A stretch of 64,000 nt of DNA, from contig JAPJBO010000172.1 in NCBI GenBank assembly GCA_030068145.1, positions 62,001 through 126,000 of the forward strand, in the 5' to 3' direction. The translations under genes were made by a program, and so were the position numbers. Shown here in pieces: positions 22,241-31,812 of this stretch (position 1 is its first letter; each line of letters begins with the position of its first letter). Below the pieces are notes generated by a model. It saw nothing but the letters and a program-made list of their open reading frames with translations. It made no database searches and had not been told where the DNA came from. This stretch comes from Diplonema papillatum. Its lineage: Eukaryota; Euglenozoa; Diplonemea; Diplonemida; Diplonemidae.

Positions 22241-23995
22241 GGCAAAATTATCGACCGCCAACTGGCAGCCTCTCGAGTCTTTCCTACAACGCAGCTGCTT
22301 CTTCGACCCGGTCTGGAGTCTCCAGGTGGCATTCGGCAGACGGATAAAAAGTCAATTTTATTCCTTTTGTTTTCCCGCCCAAACTACACGCTTCGGAGCC
22401 TTTTTTCTTTGCGAAAGAAGTCCATTTTCCGCCAGAGACAAGAACCCTCGTTAGCCGGGACCAACAAGGTGTGGTGTGAGAAGTCGGCGCTTTCTTCTTA
22501 GAGCCACCGGGGTGATCTCAGACGAGACTTGTGGATCATTCACTCTCTTCGTCCTTGTTCACGTTTTTCTTTTCCCTCGTTTTGAGGTTGTTATGGAGTG
22601 GAACAGCTGCCGGCAGGTCGAGAAAAAGCAAAGGACCCCTGACTCTGGAGCGTTGTGACAAGATGGCGCCGGGAACTCTGGTGGTCCGGTCCTCGGACAG
22701 ATGGGTTGCAAAAAAAGGAGGATCGAGACCTGCCGATTTTTCTTGCACGCAACCCCCTGGGTCTGCGCAGAAACCCCAGCGAGTCGGCTGTTTCTTTGAG
22801 CAGCTGGCGTTGGACGCAACGTGTCTACCATTTGTACTCAATTCAAGTTGAGATATGCATCAAGCCCGCCAGCCCCAGACACTCATGTCTTGAGGCATGC
22901 AGGATTACAGCTTGCTCCCAGGCAGTCAGCCGTTCCAGAGTTGTGTCCTTTTTTTTTCTTGTGGGTTGAGCCATACCGGGGTGAAAAGAGGTAAAGAGTT
23001 GGAAGAACCTGGAACACACGGGTCCACAGTTAAACAAAAAAGCCGCGCGTTTCGAGGTTCGAAGTTGCAGAACCCCAGGCAGTTGAGATCATCGCCTGCG
23101 GGTTAAGGCTGATGCTTCGCGTTACAGTCACCGGGTGACCAGAGGTAGGGTTCTGCGTGCAACTTGAAGTGTCAAAGATGAGGTTGCGCCCATAAACTCG
23201 AATCGGCGCTGCGCGTGGGTATGTGTGTGTGTGTGTGTGTGTGTGTCTGTACAAGACCCACGAGTCCCAAGCCCGTACACCATTCATTTATTGCTGGACT
23301 GTCATTTCGTGAAATGTGGACAAAGTCTTGAAAAGGAGAAACGTTCGCCCCGCTCCCTTCCCACACGACCTTTCCTTTTTCAACGACAGCGTGTGTCAGC
23401 ATCCACGGCTGAAGTATTTAGGCAAAGGTTTTTCCGCCGTCGGAAGTTGCTTGGGTAGCTTTTCGCCACCGTTTTCCACCGCCAGGGAAACCCCTCCCCC
23501 TGGTTTGCTTGGTTCCTTGCATGACAACCACGAAGCGCCTTTCTTCTTTTTTTTTTTGACTGTTTTTTAAAGTGAAAGTTCGCTTATTACCCTTTTCTCC
23601 TTATTTTTAAAGTGAAAAGTCTTTTAGAGAGTGAAAGCTTGCAAAGGGACTCCCGGATCTCGAAGTCTCCGGATGGCCTTCTGCAAGTGGGTCCTATTTT
23701 ATTTTGGGGCGCGTGGTTGGAATAGTGAGGTGGGTGCAGTCTATTGAGGCTCGATGCGGTATCCATGCCATCCAGACTGTTTTTCGTGCTTTATTTCTGA
23801 TAGCGGCGTTTGAAAGCAGCTTTCGGTTGGCCAATATCAGTGTGGTGGATGGTCAAGTCATCTTGGAGAGGTCGGGCACTTTTCCGCGGATTCGTTGTGT
23901 GGTGCAGAATCCCTCCCCAGGACACTGGACTTGGAAAATAGGGATACAGGCGGTGGGCCAGCGAGGGGTGAAGATACTCAATACTGCGTAGAAAC
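22241..23995. other. Gene-free stretch with a TG microsatellite and motif relics
   Basis: 22255-22310 resembles the family at 31225-31300 and 58325-58370 (CCAACTGGCAGCCTCT, TCTTTCCTACAACGCAG). A (TG)n microsatellite lies at about 23222-23247. Copies of AGTGAAAGTTCGCTT occur at about 23573 and GAAGTCTCCGGATGGCC at about 23660. No gene seen. A 95-residue frame at 23704-23991 has no recognisable motif. Confidence 0.4.
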
Positions 23996-24434
23996 CTATA
24001 ATGGGTAAGGTGCCTTAGGGGACTAGTCCCAATGTGAAATGTGCCCTTAGGGGACTAGTCCCACTTGGAAATTGTTACCTTGACTTTTGTCAGGGAAATG
24101 CACTTCGCAGATTTTGAGCAAATTTTGGAAATTTTCATTTTTTCCAGATTTTTGCAGATTTTGGCCGATTTTTCCAGATTTTGGCCATTTTTGCCGATTT
24201 TTCCAGATAAATTTGCTAAGTACACTTCCCTGGCAAAAAGTCCAATGAAATTGTTTGCCCTTAGGGGACTAGTCCCCTAAGGGCACATTTTCATTGGGAA
24301 GACTGGGAAATGCACTAAGCAACTTTTTTGCAAATTCTTACCAGGAATTGTAATGCAAAATGGGGACTAGTCCCCTAAGGGCACATTTCACATTGGGACT
24401 AGTCCCCTAAGGCACTTTTCCCAAACCCATAATA
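23996..24434. mobile_element. Short inverted-repeat (MITE-like) element with GGGGACTAGTCCCC palindromes
   Basis: The left arm 23996-24063 and right arm 24363-24434 are inverted copies. Each holds two GGGACTAGTCCC palindromes separated by AATGTGAAATGTGCCCTTA or its complement. A further copy sits at about 24258-24285. The inside is rich in CAGATTTTGGCC-type short repeats (24105-24215). No coding capacity. It is directly next to the left end of the 3 kb transposon and shares the TATAATATATA junction. Confidence 0.8.
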
Positions 24435-24440
24435 TATATA

Positions 24441-24920
24441 TATGAGACGATGCCAAAACCCCCCCCCCCCTTTGCACTAATAAAATATTTTTTGACGTCA
24501 CTCCATACTGGCCCCGAACCCCCATCTGTGTGGCCCAAAACGGGTCCCAAACGGTTTTTGACGGGCTGAGTCGAGGTAAAGGGGTCTCTGAAGGCCCACG
24601 AATGGGCCCAGGTGGGCCCAGGTGGGCCCCGGAGCGGGCTCTCAGTGCGAGGGGGTGTGCCCCCAAAATGGGGTCATTTTCAAAGCCTCGCCACTACTCA
24701 AGCTAGTCAAACACCTTCTGGCCTCCAGCGGGAAACCCAGACTACACAACGACAAGATCGGCTGTGTTCCGCTGTAGATAGCCACCAGCGGGTCCTCTTG
24801 AAGCCGAAGAGTGTTCTCAGGGGTCACAGATAGCCCTACTTGGCCACCCCGCCTGCAGCGCCTGCAGTGGGCAGGCACACATTGTAAATAGAGTGGGTGC
24901 AGCAGGTGCACCCTGCCTTT
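24441..24920 (+). repeat. Left terminal inverted repeat of the 3 kb transposon
   Basis: It contains a CCCCCCCCCCCC run, CATACTGGCCCCGAACCCCC, three tandem CCCAGGTGGG blocks (24607-24630), CTCAAGCTAGTCAAACAC and GTGGGCAGGCACAC. All are mirrored at the right end. Confidence 0.9.
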
Positions 24921-24982
24921 ACCAGCAGTACTAATTAAGAATACAGGTTGACCCAGGAAAACGGAAACTAAGAGAGGGGAAA

Positions 24983-26860
24983 ATGCCAAAGATCACGGGT
25001 CTGGAGTTCGTGGAGTCATCGGTGCGAGCAATGCAGAAGTTATCGCCGTTTCATGAGGAAACAAGACGTGGTCAGTCCATGCAGAGACGACTCGTAGCCA
25101 GCAGGACCTTTTGTGAAAAGGTCTCTGGTGACGACCTGATCGGTTTCTTTCTCGCCCTAATGACAGAGGAGGAGAAGGTTGACATCTGGAAGCGCCTTTC
25201 TGGTAGGCTTTCAGAAGCCTTCAACAGCCTTGACGACGAGGCGAGCCGGCGACGCATCGTGAGCGGTTTGGACTGGGCACGTGCCCGGTACAGGGCTGTT
25301 GGAATGGTCGTGGGTGACAATCTCTGGAAGAACCGGGGAAAGGCTGCCGAGATTGGCGTTGGCGGGAGGCCCACAGTTGTCACACCAGAGATGCGTGAAA
25401 AGGTATCTCAGGAGCATGACCAATTCTCCACGCCAACATCAAGGGTACTGAAGAGGCTTTCAAAAGAAGAAGAAGAAGAGCCTGTCACGGCACACAACCT
25501 CTTGGTACCGTACCGTCTTGTGTACGACGAGAGCGACCTGCAGGATGAGGTGTCGTACACTACGTACCGGCGCATGCGGAATCCGAAGTTTCAGCATCTG
25601 TCCCGACGAACTGACGTGTGTGACATCTGCGATGCGGGGGAGACCGTCAAATCTCAGATGCGGCGATACATTGACGCGAACCGCCAGCACCTGACCTCAG
25701 CGCATTGGTACAACGCCAACAACCCGATGTTCCTCACCGCTTGCCTGTATGAGAAGATGATCCCGGAACGGGTAAGAAAGTGCATGAGCGGCTTCTTGCA
25801 CCAGCTCATGGAGGTCCAACACCACACGACCAGTGCAGAACGACAACGGAGCGCCTACAGAGCGCACTACACATCACCACCCGCCGGGACTGTGGTAGTC
25901 ACTGTCGACTTCAAGCAGAAGGGAAGGCTGCCCATGTTGAAGCAGGAGCCCGGAAAGCTCTTTTACAGCCAGGGTGCCTTCTCACTGCTCGGTTTCGGCC
26001 TACACTGGACCGAAGATGTAGTTGTCAGGCGGCACCATGTGGATGTGCTTCTTCGCACGCATAATCAGGACTCCATGGTATTCGTGCGTGCTTACGAATT
26101 GGTCAAGAACCGCCTCCCGCAGGACCGCAAGGTCATCTTTTGGATGGACTCTGGTCGGCACTTCCGATCGGTGCTTTCTGTTAGTCGTCTCCTGCTAGAT
26201 CCTGACACACAGTCCATCAACTTTTTTGTTGGAGGGCACGGAAAGAATGACCGGGACCAGCACTTCGGAGCCATCAGCAGGAAACTGGAGATGGTGTCCA
26301 AGTCCACAGACATTCTGAACCTCGGGCAAGTTAAAAAAGCCATCGAACAGATCCGAAACACAACGGCGCCCAAGCTTTGCCTTCGCAGCCAGGTTGCTGA
26401 ATTTGAGGTGCTCGACATACCGAACCTCATGATGATTTCTTCTTTCGAGCGAGACCCCCTGACAGGTGCCTTATCGGTACACGAGCACTCTGGCGACAAT
26501 GGCTTTCTGCTCAAAAAGCGAGTCCACGTCATAAAGTTCAAGTTTGTTGCCAAGGTTTCGGACAAACTGCCACTGGGCGAGTCAGATACTGACTGCTCAA
26601 GGTGTTCAGACGACATTGGCTCAAGTGCTTCCAGTGATGAACAGGAGACCGTGGCCGAGAAGATGCAGAAAAAGAGGACAAAGAAGAAAGAGATGTTTGC
26701 CAAGATGGCAGACCAGGAAATAAAAAACAGGGCCCGGGGAAAACATCCACCCAAGGAGAAGCCATCAGCAAAAGCCCAGGCCAAACCGCGTCCAAAGACA
26801 TCCAAGTCCAGTGAACGGAGTTCAGATGCAGCCCCTCCAAGCAAGCGTCAGAAAAAGTGA
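24983..26860 (+). CDS. DDE-type transposase, 625 residues, superfamily not assigned
   Basis: The frame starts at the first ATG inside the element and ends just before the right inverted repeat. Residues 1-120 form a helical, charged N-terminal region. A CDIC zinc-ligand-like pair lies at C213 and C216. The catalytic-core pattern is an Asp at 309 in a strand (VVVTVDFKQKGRLP), a second Asp at 389 (VIFWMDSGRHFRS) and a conserved GGHGKNDRDQHFG loop at 417-429. That loop holds D423 and D425, candidates for the third acid. Residues about 520-625 are Ser/Asp-rich then Lys/Arg-rich, ending in a SKRQKK nuclear-signal-like tail. The D / D / HGK...DxHFG layout is that of eukaryotic cut-and-paste transposases with long inverted repeats. 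I cannot name the superfamily safely. No frameshift or stop is visible. Confidence 0.8.
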   Translation: MPKITGLEFVESSVRAMQKLSPFHEETRRGQSMQRRLVASRTFCEKVSGDDLIGFFLALMTEEEKVDIWKRLSGRLSEAFNSLDDEASRRRIVSGLDWARARYRAVGMVVGDNLWKNRGKAAEIGVGGRPTVVTPEMREKVSQEHDQFSTPTSRVLKRLSKEEEEEPVTAHNLLVPYRLVYDESDLQDEVSYTTYRRMRNPKFQHLSRRTDVCDICDAGETVKSQMRRYIDANRQHLTSAHWYNANNPMFLTACLYEKMIPERVRKCMSGFLHQLMEVQHHTTSAERQRSAYRAHYTSPPAGTVVVTVDFKQKGRLPMLKQEPGKLFYSQGAFSLLGFGLHWTEDVVVRRHHVDVLLRTHNQDSMVFVRAYELVKNRLPQDRKVIFWMDSGRHFRSVLSVSRLLLDPDTQSINFFVGGHGKNDRDQHFGAISRKLEMVSKSTDILNLGQVKKAIEQIRNTTAPKLCLRSQVAEFEVLDIPNLMMISSFERDPLTGALSVHEHSGDNGFLLKKRVHVIKFKFVAKVSDKLPLGESDTDCSRCSDDIGSSASSDEQETVAEKMQKKRTKKKEMFAKMADQEIKNRARGKHPPKEKPSAKAQAKPRPKTSKSSERSSDAAPPSKRQKK

Positions 26861-26954
26861 AGTCGCCATCTCCACCTCTTGGTTCTTTTGCATTTTTCCA
26901 CCTTATATTCTGCGTTTTCCTGGTAAGCACTGTGTTCTCAAAAGCGGGTGAAGC

Positions 26955-27430
26955 CGGATTCTAGGCAGGGCGCACTTGCACACCGCACATTCTAAGCGTG
27001 TGCCTGCCCACTGCTGGCGCTGCGCACATGGGGCTAACTGTGACCCCCGAGAGCATTCTTCGGCTTCAAGAGGACCCGCTGGTGGCTATCTACGGCGGAA
27101 CACAGCCGATCTTGTCGTTTTGAAGTCTGGGTTTCCCGCTGGAGGCCAGAAAGTGTTTGACTAGCTTGAGTAGTGGCGAGGCCCGAAAATGACCCCATTT
27201 TGGGGACTCTCCCCCTCGCGCTCCAGGGGCCTACCTGGGCCTACCTGGGCCCACCTGGGCCTATTCGTGGGCCTTCAGAGACCCCTTTACCTCGACTCAG
27301 CCCGCCAAAAACCGTTTGGGAACCGTTTTGGGCCACACAGGTGGGGGTTCGGGGCCAGTATGGGGTGACATCAAAAAAGGTTTTATTTGTGCAAAGGGGG
27401 GGGGGGGGTTTGGCATCGTACCATATATAT
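26955..27430 (-). repeat. Right terminal inverted repeat of the 3 kb transposon
   Basis: This is the reverse complement of the left repeat. It has four CCTGGGCC-type blocks at 27235-27265 where the left repeat has three, and a G-run at 27396-27409. The inner limit near CTAGGCAGGGCGCACTTGC (26962) pairs with GTGCACCCTGCCT at 24907. Confidence 0.9.
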
Positions 27431-27477
27431 AAGGGAAGCACACTCAATATATGTATCGGAAGTAGTTTCCGACATGT

Positions 27478-27640
27478 ATTTTTTTGAAAGTATGCCAATA
27501 CTGCAGGGAATAGTTGACTAGACCTCTTGAGTTTGTGCTGACCACGAATAGGGGCCCGTTCGTGAGAAAAAGCGAAGAATAAAAACACCTTCTTTTTTCC
27601 ATCTATCTTTGTCAAGAGCTGCAACTCAACTATTCTTCGT
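27478..27640 (-). repeat. Inverted copy of the 34.31-34.52 kb repeat
   Basis: Reverse complement matches 34314-34517. Shared words include GAATAGTTGAGTTGCAGCTC, AGAAGGTGTTTTTATTCTTC, AACTCAAGAGGTCTAGTCAA and CTGCAGTATTGGCATACTTT. The 34 kb copy has about 50 bp extra in the middle. Confidence 0.85.
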
Positions 27641-28302
27641 TTCCGATAAAATATTGTTCAAGTTCTTCGATGTCTTATACGACACAACGAAAACAATCTC
27701 TAACCCCTAACCCCCATGGCAATGGCCACACTCCTGTTGTTGTCATTTCTCCCATTCTGATCTCGCTGGGGGGCGCATTCTGCACATCGCGGTTGAACGT
27801 TCCTAAACAGGACCCGTGCTGCTCTCCCACTGACTGGGTTTTCAGACCAAAGGGTGTGCCGTTTCGACCTGTTTGTGTGTGACGCTCGGCCCTCCATGGG
27901 CAACGAGAGCAACAGTCAGCCGTGGAGCCGGTCTCCTTCATTTAGTGGGCGTTTCCGGCGATGGTCGCGCAGTCAGTTGCCTGTGACGGCGTTTCATTGG
28001 TTGTATTTTACTTGTTGGTACAGAACAAAGGAATTGGTGGCCACCTCTTCAGCGATTGCCGAGTGATTGAGAAAGGCCAATACACAGGAATGAACCATCG
28101 TGAACAGAGGGGGAAGGCAAAGGGAATCACAAAGACGCGGTTCGAATACAAAACCGGAATGGACACGCGAAGAGAGATGAAGGTGGGGGGGAACGAGAAA
28201 GAAGCTGCGGCTCCACCTGAGGTCGGGAGCGCAGCTCACCCACGGAGAGGGTCCGCACATACGAGACTGGTGAAACCTTCTACAGATGCTCCGTTGGCTG
28301 TA
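27641..28302. other. Gene-free stretch, nothing recognised
   Basis: Only short overlapping frames. The words TTTCCGGCGATGGTCGC near 27952 are a weak match to the TTTCCGACGATCCCGTGG motif. Confidence 0.4.
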
Positions 28303-28418
28303 CACAGTGAACTCCAGCAACTTTTGCTTGAGTTAAACCAGACTCTCCAAAAGCGGATGTGGTCACACCCGCACTTGAGGCCGGACTTTAGCTCGAGCAA
28401 AAGCTGGAGTTCACCGTG
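28303..28418. mobile_element. 116 bp MITE with CACRGTGAACTCCAGC ends and a TA target duplication
   Basis: The left end CACAGTGAACTCCAGCAACT and right end AGCTGGAGTTCACCGTG are inverted repeats, extending inwards to TTGCTTGAG/CTCGAGCAAA. The element is flanked by TA at 28301-28302 and TA at 28419-28420. Inside it, AGACTCTCCAAAAGC, GTGTGGTCACACC-like sequence and CTTGAGGCCGGACTTTAGCT match the expanded copy at 60119-60718. It has no coding capacity. TA duplication suggests mobilisation by a Tc1/mariner-like transposase that is not in this window. Confidence 0.85.
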
Positions 28419-29039
28419 TACTACTGTGTGTCACCGACGATCAGCTTTCTTAGAGTTGGAGTTCGCTTGAGACTCGAACAGGGGTCATGCCCAATAGGAA
28501 AGCCCCTCCTGGAAGCCTTAAGGCTCCAGGAGGACGGAAGGAACACTGCCTTTTCCTCAAATAGGTTCCTTTTGAAGCAAATGCGTCTTTCTTTCACTAT
28601 GAAAGTGTAATGAGGGAGTTGCGGGGGAGGGGCGGTGTTGTTTTTTTGGCGAGCACTTGCCTCTGGGCCCCGCTAAAAAATGCGGCCAACCGCATGGGGT
28701 ACCTACATGTGGCGTGGTTCCAATGTGCGCTCTGCAACACAATTTGAGCCACGACCGGCTGGTAGATGCGCGTAGTACAGAACACAGCAGTTGCTGGCGT
28801 TAACACACGCAAGCGGATCGAACGCGCAATAAAGTACAGTCAAGTAAGGTGCAGTCGAGCACCCTACTACTACTGCTTGCGCACACCTGGCCACAAGTGG
28901 GCGACCTGCACAAACGCACAAACGTATTCGAGCCTTATAAGACTTCTGCTGATTTCTGCCAGTGCTGCTGCAAACCGCATTCGAGACAGCAGGACGTGTG
29001 CCGATGGGTTCGGTCCCTGGCTGCACGACTATGTTTTTC
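28419..29039. other. Gene-free stretch with a strong hairpin
   Basis: A palindrome CCTCCTGGAAGCCTTAAGGC continuing TCCAGGAGG lies at 28505-28533. A dispersed-motif relic TTAGAGTTGGAGTTCGCTTG is at about 28450. No gene seen. Confidence 0.45.
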
Positions 29040-29900
29040 ATTCAGTGGGAACGCATCCGAGCCTGAAAGACCTAGTGTACCGAGCGCTTTTTTTAGTTCT
29101 ATGACAACAGCGTGCAACAGTACGAAAGTGTTGTCGACACTGCTTGCTTGAAGAAGGGAGGAGGGATGTGGGGTGAAGATTGTTTAAAAGACAATGTTGT
29201 GGAGATGAACGGTCCTCGGCTGATGCGCACCGGCTGCCAGTAGCAGCAGTAGAAGTGGTAGAACTGCCGAAGACAGCAGCAGGAGACAGCTGACGTGCAG
29301 GGGGGGGGACAGGCCTTGCTTTGCTTTCTCCCTCTTTTTCTCTCTCATGGATGGGGACCCCCCGGCGATTCCGACTGTCGAATGTCGGTCGCGAAAGGTT
29401 TGTGCCTTCAGTGGTGAAGAAGCCGACCAGGTCCCCAAGCCACCTACTGCACAACAAGAGGATGCAAGGCCTGAAACGCACCCGAGACTGAAAGACCTGA
29501 GTGTACCGAGCGGCTGGTTCAGTTCGATGGCAACAGCATGAAACACTACAAAAGTGTTGTCCACTTCGCTTGCTTGAAGGAGAAGAAGGGATCGTGTGGA
29601 TTGTTTGCAAAAGATGTTGTGGAGATGCGCGGTCCATCGGCTGATGCACGATGGCCGCTAGTATCAAAAAGCAGTAGCAGACGCAGGGGGCGGGGTTAGC
29701 TTTGCTTTTTCCTTCTTTTTTTACTATGACCCGCCCCCAGCAACCCCAACTACCCAACCTCGCTCGCGAAAGATTTGAGCCTTGTCGCGATGAGGAGCTT
29801 GATTAGGTCTCAAAACCACTCCCTGCGCAACACAGCTACAACACGAGGATGCGGCCCTGCTGTGTGTGACAGGCAGCTATCATGGAACCCTATCTCGCTG
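29040..29900 (+). repeat. Diverged tandem duplication, period about 428 bp, two copies plus a partial third
   Basis: 29051-29320 and 29479-29700 share GAAAGACCTRGTGTACCGAG, AAAGTGTTGTCSACWYYGCT, TTGCTTGAAG, GATGTTGTGGAGATG and CGGCTGATGC. A third, partial match begins near 29755. The 239-residue minus-strand frame at 29038-29757 shows the same internal duplication and is a product of the repeat, not a gene I can support. A similar unit lies at 19450-19690. Confidence 0.6.
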
Positions 29901-29986
29901 CTCAAGCGTCGGGGCCTGCGGGGGAAAAAAAACATTTATCGTGAAAAAAAGGACGGCAACCCTGGGGCTGTAGGCCATAAGGATGA

Positions 29987-30202
29987 ATGGTCCACCGCCG
30001 GTGTATTCTGGCACATACGAGGCAAAATACTGACGGCGCGCCTGCTGTTCTTATAGACATTGGATCAGGGGCAAATGTGGACACACGCACAACGTTGCAT
30101 GTCGAGAAAGGGTATCTCGAAGGAGGGTCACAAATGCTGAAGAGACTTGCAGGGTTTCTTACACAGTTGACGACTGAAGACTCACATGAGATTGCCTGCT
30201 GA
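29987..30202 (+). pseudogene. Possible relic of a retroelement protease
   Basis: The frame contains APAVLIDIGSGANVDTR. That resembles the LIDxGAxxN active-site strand of retroelement aspartic proteases, with GSG in place of GA/GAS. The expected downstream ILG-type motif is not seen. The match is short and the idea is weak. Confidence 0.25.
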
Positions 30203-31089
30203 GAGGACTTGATGAGTACTGCCAAAACACCGTACCCTAGTCTAGTTCAATACGCCTAAAAAGTTGGCTACTGCTACCAAGCTTCTACTCTCATCGATAT
30301 TCGTACGCAAAAAATGATTTTTGAAAATTAGGCAAACCGCCACCATAAAGAGGTCTGTTGCTTCGAGCTTTCAAGGAGTCGTCTTCAACAGAACATGGAG
30401 GGCGCATTGTGAGGGTTGTTGCTGCATCAGCCACGACCGCCGACGAGTTCCATTAACTGCTGCTGTGTGACGACTACTCACAGGTAGACAAAGATCTGGT
30501 ATTCACGGATCTTCTTATCTTGAAATACTTGAATATTCTCAGCAAGAACTTGAGTGTTCAAATAAGAAACACGCCTCACAAGCAACTCGCATGCTCGACT
30601 CCAACTCGGGCTCGTGCCAGTATGACAATGCTTTTCTCTCAATATTCACCGACGAAAAGAATGCTGCGTTTTTTTTTCAAAAGCCAAGATCGGGGGGGAT
30701 TCACATCGAAACTTGGTCGATTATCACGAACGGAGTGCGTTCCCAGTATGGTATGGTAGCTCGTTGCAGGAGGCAGGCGGTATCCATATTCGGGTGAATG
30801 TAGGAAAACAGCCAAGTTGCTGTGATAGGTCAATGTACTTTGTAGCATGGCGCAAGCACATGAGCACTGCGCGCAAGCAGCAGGAAAGGTTACCTGGCTC
30901 CGAGTATTCTCATTTCTTCTAGACTGAGGGAGCGCCCCATTGATCTACTGGCCAAGATGCACTTTTCTTTTTTCGATTTTCTGGGAGATCACGTTGTCTC
31001 AAAGGTCGTTGTTGCTGTTGTATTTATTTTTTTGCGGCATTTCGGATGGTACACGAGATTTGTTGTTGAGGCAAGAAGCCGTGGAGGGA
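30203..31089. other. Gene-free stretch, nothing recognised
   Basis: Overlapping short frames only on both strands. No motif recognised. Confidence 0.4.
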
Positions 31090-31310
31090 AAATACTCGAG
31101 GGGCTGCCGTGTGCTTACTGCGAAGGAGGCCAGAGGGGGAGAAACAATGCAACGACAAAGTGGGTCTTTTTTGTTGAACGCTTGCGCACGCCACTAAACC
31201 CAGACTTACCTGTGTTTCGTGTGGCTACAGCACATTCACCCCCTTTAAGTTTTCGCAACTGGTAGCTCCTCAAGTACTTCCTACAACGCAGGTGCTTATA
31301 CAAAAAAAAG
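31090..31310 (+). repeat. Dispersed repeat: GGGCTACAGCACATTTACCT family
   Basis: From CTCGAGGGGCTGCC through GGAGGCCAGAGGGGGAGAAA, TTTTTTGTTGAACGCTTGCG, CCTGTGTTTCGTGTGGCTAC, TCGCAACTGGTAGC and CAGGTGCTTATAC. Close copies in the same orientation lie at 57665-57810 and 58190-58385. Part-copies lie at 22255-22310, 35112-35190 and about 49000-49085. No coding frame is conserved between copies. Confidence 0.85.
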
Positions 31311-31556
31311 AACTACGGTGGCCGGCATCGTTTGGCTGACAGGCAAACACAAGAAGAGCAGGCCGTCGCATCAGTGGGGGTAAGTTGTGTCCCTGGACAG
31401 AGCGAACTGAGGCCTCTCGCACCCCCTCTCACTTTGGTGGCGATACGCTCGTTCTTGCCCGACGCTAGCGCCCGGCAGTGTGCAATGCGTGCCGCAGCCG
31501 TTGGGTGGCATTGAGTGGCTTCCCGGACACTCAAATTGGTGGGGGATTTGTCCTTC

Positions 31557-31812
31557 AACCCTTACCGACCAGCGACCTCCACGGGGGTCGTTGAATAGCC
31601 ATTTCTTAGATATGCCGGAAAGTTGGGATAGGTGTGTCGAAAAACAGCTTTCAAGGGCGGGAATGAAACGATATGTGGTGTTTCTCTTTATTCCCGCCCT
31701 CGAACCTCAGAATCCTCGAAAAGTCGACAAGGTGCCAGCCTGACATGACCAGGATTTAGACCCAAACCCCCGTAAAAAATTGTCGAGGGGGCCCGGTCGG
31801 TAACGGGTTAAC
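31557..31812. mobile_element. 256 bp MITE-like element
   Basis: Terminal inverted repeats are AACCCTTACCGACC at 31557-31570 and GGTCGGTAACGGGTT at 31796-31810. Inside, AGGGCGGGAAT (31654) and ATTCCCGCCCT (31690) form a second, nested hairpin. No coding capacity. No other copy seen in this window. Confidence 0.7.

Larger units (their letters stand above)
24441..27430 (+). mobile_element. Complete DNA transposon, about 3.0 kb, with long terminal inverted repeats
   Basis: The left terminal inverted repeat (about 24441-24920) matches the reverse complement of about 26955-27430 over roughly 475 bp. Only scattered substitutions and small length changes are seen, including a G/C-run of variable length. 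The ends read TATATATGAGACGATGCC on the left and GGCATCGTACCATATATA on the right. One open reading frame for a transposase lies between them with a short 5' and 3' untranslated spacer. The target duplication cannot be fixed because both flanks are runs of TA. The similar terminal repeats and intact gene indicate a fairly young, possibly still active element. Confidence 0.9.

Noticed and set aside
29038..29757. 239-residue minus-strand frame
   Set aside because: Its internal duplication mirrors a 428 bp DNA duplication, and it is Ser/Arg/Cys-rich with no motif.
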